DNA of 22,871 nucleotides, taken from positions 1 through 22,871 of the forward strand of contig JBNGIO010004072.1 of NCBI GenBank assembly GCA_049999805.1, given 5' to 3'. The first letter of the stretch is position 1; each line of letters opens with the position of its first letter. The translations under genes were made by a program, and so were the position numbers. Positions 19,271-22,871 of this stretch are shown here, piece after piece. Source of the stretch: Folioceros fuciformis. Taxonomy: Eukaryota; Anthocerotophyta; Anthocerotopsida; Anthocerotales. Below the pieces are notes generated by a model, which was not told where the DNA came from, did no database searches, and saw only the letters and a program-made list of their open reading frames with translations.

Positions 19271-20465
19271 TTGAAGAAGACCACCCTTGTAACCATGGTT
19301 GCAACTTTGTGTGAGCATGGATTCACAGCCCTTAATGGGTACAAGATTCGAAAAAGGGTGGAGTGCTATGTGGCCAAGTACAAGACAATAGCTGAATTTC
19401 TCAAGGAAACAAGGCAAGGTTTGGCCGAAGAGGAATGTAGAGTAGGTGTTACCGTTCAGAGGAAAAGTTGGGGAGTTTGTGGCCTTGCTTTGACTGGATG
19501 CATGCCATTTTTGGTGAATGGTGCAACATGAGCCCACTAGATAGTTTTAAAATCAGAATACCATCTACTACTTCTCACAAGCCTGACTTCAACCAAACTA
19601 CAATCTTTGTTGATTGTTCGAATGAGCCTGTGTAGCTAGTGGATGCTGAGCTTGGAGACCTTGAAGTCCATGCAATTGAAGTGTCATAAACAACATCAAC
19701 CTAATCACCTAAACAATCCACACACTCCCTTACCACTGCACCACTCTCTTCGAATTATGTCACTCCTCTTCTTCCTCGAATAGTCGTGCTCCCTCCTTAC
19801 CATGCTAGCACTTTTTATGTTTTTCCATTAAACTTTAGAGCCAAGGTTGACTTAACAATGATGTATCTTTCAAGTCTTGGACAGCCTGAAGGTCAGTACT
19901 TCAATGTTGATCATCCATACAAACTAGCTCGCTGGGCCACCTCACTTGCCATCTCGTATTGAGCTTGGCCCCTAAAGTGATCTAGCCTAGCTTGAGTTTT
20001 CATAGATCATATGATAAAACAACGTAAATGGAAAAGAATTGCCTTCAAGAGTTCCTAAGAGCTCCAAAAGCATGAATTGAGTTGAAGAAAGAGTTGAAAT
20101 TCATAGGGTTCCAACTTCAACAAGACACCTCAAAAATAGGCTGTAAGCTTAAGTGTAAGAAGATTAAATTGTGGCAAGAGATACACAAAGGGAAGCTGGA
20201 AATGCAATTGCAAATACATGAGTTTAATGTAACCTAAGCATAGAAACATGAAGAATTTCTTGCAGACCAAGTAGAGCATCATGACTGGTACTTGGCAATT
20301 GAAAAGGAAAAATATATGCAACTTTAAGTTAATGCTAAGTGTAGAGATAGAGAATCCAAGCCTATTAGTCAATGCCAATTGATGATCGAGGTTTGCAAGT
20401 CCAACAAGACTTTAGAAGAGATTCAAGCATACATGGCTATCACTAATGTCACTCTCTTCAAGTAG
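19271..20465 (+). pseudogene. Decayed Myb/SANT-like, transposon-associated gene
   Basis: Three consecutive plus-strand blocks read as one broken gene. From 19271 a frame gives a helical domain with NGYKIRKRVECYVAKYKT and AEFLKETRQGLAEEE, typical of Myb/SANT-like domains. Near 19450-19460 the frame shifts, and the domain continues in another frame as EEKLGSLWPCFDWMHAIFGE up to about 19630. A Pro/Ser/Thr-rich stretch follows. From 20028 a third frame runs to 20465 with four internal stops and reads as a Lys/Glu/Gln-rich coiled coil (EEFLADQVEHHDWYLAIEKE) ending in KTLEEIQAYMAI. Such proteins commonly accompany plant DNA transposons or form large repeated families. The combination of frameshift and stops marks it as dead. 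The exact family is from memory and could be wrong. Confidence 0.45.
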
Positions 20466-22871
20466 GAGATGCAATGACCTTGATGTTGATAAGTTCTATT
20501 GTTAATCGTTTTTTACTCTGTTTTGAATGGTGAGACTAGTTTCACTTTATACATGATTTTCCTAAAACTACATGATTTCTATTAAACATACTCTCACAAA
20601 AAAATATTTACATGTACTAATCAATGACAAATAATAGTTTAACAAAGTTTTCAATGTGTCGAACAAGATTGAGAATTGCTACTAGCTAAATCTTAATAAT
20701 CCTTTTTGTTATCCATTTGAACCACAAACTGGTTCTCATTAAGGGTTACTTTTACATATTACAAAAAACAAGTCATGTATGGAGGCAACTTTCTTCAAAA
20801 CGATGGAACCATAAGGCTTCTACCTTTAGTTTTTCTAGCAATACCTAACCTATTGCTTGGTATATTGCTTTTGAGGTTGATGTTCCTACACAATTGGATT
20901 GCTCCTACGTAGGTTGTTGTCTACGTCTATGGCAATTTCCAAAAGCATGTGCTATATATCATCCACAGTTTAGAAATCAGAAGTGCACATCATATAAGAA
21001 TGGAGTAAAACACAAATGTGAATGCAACAATAAACACAACAGTAGTTGGCTTGTTGGTTATTTGAGTGCAAACCTTCTTAAAGTTGAATCAACCATACTT
21101 ATAACACACCAATACAATGCCACCAATACAATGCTTATTTACGTAGCATACCTTGGTAATTGTGGTGTTCAAATTTGTTTTATCTATTAATCCATAGATG
21201 TTCTTATATATAATTATTAAGTAGGAATAATTAACAGTATCACTATTCCATACATATTCAATTTCATAAATGGCTTTAGTTTGTCAAGGTATATGGGTAG
21301 CTTAGACACACAAGAGTGTCTGACTTACAAGGGAAATATTTTGAAATACAATGTGAGATAAGATATGTCCACCCAAGAAAAGAAGAAAAGTTGGTCTATT
21401 CTATTCATATATTGAAAGGACCTTATACACATGTCATAATGGAAAAAAATACAACGCACATTGCAAACATTTGAGCGAGCATGTCCTAGCTGCCAAATAT
21501 CTTTCTAGTTCTAGACAAGAACTAGAAGAACTACAATCACTAAAAGACCAATGCATCATCACTAAATAAATTTGTATTATTAAAAAAACTATAACAACAT
21601 TGGGCCAAGTGTGGAAACCAGACGAGATTGGTATCCAAGAATTTTCACGAGTACTAACTTATTTGCTATCAAGAAGCTTCAATCAACTACTTAGGTCATT
21701 GCTTTCAAAAGTTATTGGTAGTAACCCACATGGGACATATTGAAAATGTGGTGACAAAAGGAAAGCGTTATGGGCATAGGAGCTTTGGAGACGTTAAGCA
21801 CATATGAAAATCTTGGAGATAAGTTGACTTGAAAACCTTGGAACTAGGTAGGTATGTGAGACAAGCATGAAACAAGTAGAAAAAGTCTTGGAGATAAGCA
21901 AGCACTTAGAGGTAGACCAAGAAAGCTAAGCAAATTTTGGCAAATAAAAATCAATCATTTGTCATTTCACTCAAATGAGCGGTTTCAAACGACTGTCGTC
22001 TTATGATAGCTGAATGGTTGTCCCGAACCTACTTTGGCAACCTAACAACATTCTCGTTTTGTTGCCAAGCTCAACTTTGAGTCGCACTAATGTAGGGAGC
22101 CCGGGACCAATAGTCACCATCTTGCACAAGTCACTTACGTGGTGAAACTATTGAGAAACTTCGGCTGGTTTTGTTTTTTTCCGCCCTCAAAATTCCCTAA
22201 CATTAGTAGAACTCAAAGCTTTTTTTACTAGCTATTTCGACATATGTCGAATCATCCATGTGAAATAAAATTTTATTGTCAAAAAAATGAAAAATATGTT
22301 ATATAAACACTTGGTTAAATTGATGAGAGTTTATGCAATGTCGAATGATCATGTCAAAAGAACGAACTAGATAAACCTACGATGATTCTGAAGACTTAGA
22401 GGTAGCTCATGTTGTGGTGCTAATATGCTAGTAAATAGATGGTAATAGATAATGAGACATGTGAAGTTACAGTCAATTGCATACTCTCAACACAAAATTG
22501 GAAGCTCATACATTTTTAAGACCAAATGCGCTCTCTAAAACCTTATTGGTAGGCAGACATGTGGGAGACAAGTGTTCTGTGTAGAATCCCATTTTGGTGT
22601 ATACCATGTTCTAGATGATCCAATTCTTTGAAATTCATATTTTTGAAAACACACTAGCTTCATGACAATGAATGGAAAAAAAAATAAGATGAAAAGAAGG
22701 TGTTGTAGCTTGTGTAGCTAGAACAAAAATTGGTCTCAAGTTTTGGGAAGAGTCAATGTATATTATGTCTCTTCAAATATTATTATGTTGTTACTCGGCT
22801 CTTGGTGACAAGTTTCTCTTTGATAGGTTTTTTTGGCTAGATAGCCCTATGTAACCCACCAATAACATAAT
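20466..22871. other. AT-rich, gene-poor region
   Basis: About 2.4 kb with no recognised gene. Base composition is clearly AT-richer than in the genes to the left. A 98-codon plus-strand frame at 20894-21190 lacks known motifs. Short direct repeats are seen: a perfect 14-bp tandem pair at 21107-21134 and a 13-mer (TCTTGGAGATAAG) twice near 21815 and 21890. The region is probably old transposon or other repeat DNA, but no terminal repeats or target duplications could be defined. Confidence 0.45.

Noticed and set aside
21107-21134. Perfect 14-bp tandem pair in the AT-rich region
   Set aside because: Two units only, AT-rich, no spacer pattern; simple slippage and not a CRISPR or regulatory array.

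Overview
The window looks like nuclear DNA of a non-seed green plant or streptophyte alga. It carries intron-bearing genes with plant-type splice sites (introns mostly 80-265 bp) for plastid or plant-specific proteins: a CASP-like membrane protein, a plastid DnaJ, a three-helix ELIP and a bilin reductase of the PebA/PUBS type. PUBS-type enzymes are known from moss and seed plants lack them, so a bryophyte, lycophyte or charophyte is likelier than a flowering plant. I cannot name the species. A run of exactly 100 N shows a draft assembly.

Layout. 1-1187: no recognised gene. 1188-2696 (-): ferredoxin-dependent bilin reductase, five exons, 341 aa, with a plastid transit peptide. 3226-4131 (-): CASP-like four-helix membrane protein, three exons. 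4132-5968: divergent intergenic DNA. 5969-7208 (+): PP2C-type phosphatase, three exons, with altered metal-site motifs. 7739-9937 (-): plastid DJA5/DJA6-type J-protein, seven exons, with the assembly gap in its Gly-rich region. 9938-11680: intergenic DNA and the ELIP promoter (G-box, TATA box, short upstream ORFs). 11681-12379 (+): ELIP, single exon. 12740-17334 (+): a seven-exon gene for a roughly 1251-aa CD36/LIMP-2/scavenger-receptor-B protein. 17726-18245 (-): nuclear gene for mitochondrial-type ribosomal protein L16, convergent with the CD36-like gene. 18246-22871: AT-rich DNA with a near-perfect palindrome and a decayed Myb/SANT-like, transposon-associated gene.

The most unusual item is the CD36-like gene. 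Its ectodomain has the family motifs and lies between two membrane segments. Twelve N-glycosylation sequons fall in the ectodomain and none in the tails. It also has a long acidic N-terminal tail and a roughly 390-aa C-terminal tail carrying four exact 20-residue repeats with a W-S-R-T-x-S core, then an 8-residue Pro/Glu repeat. CD36-family proteins are best known from animals and amoebae.

These are independent eukaryotic genes, not an operon. Three of them (bilin reductase, ELIP, plastid J-protein) act in plastids, but I see no evidence of a functional cluster. Gene models come from reading splice sites and reading-frame phase by eye, with protein families recalled from memory. No database search was run.
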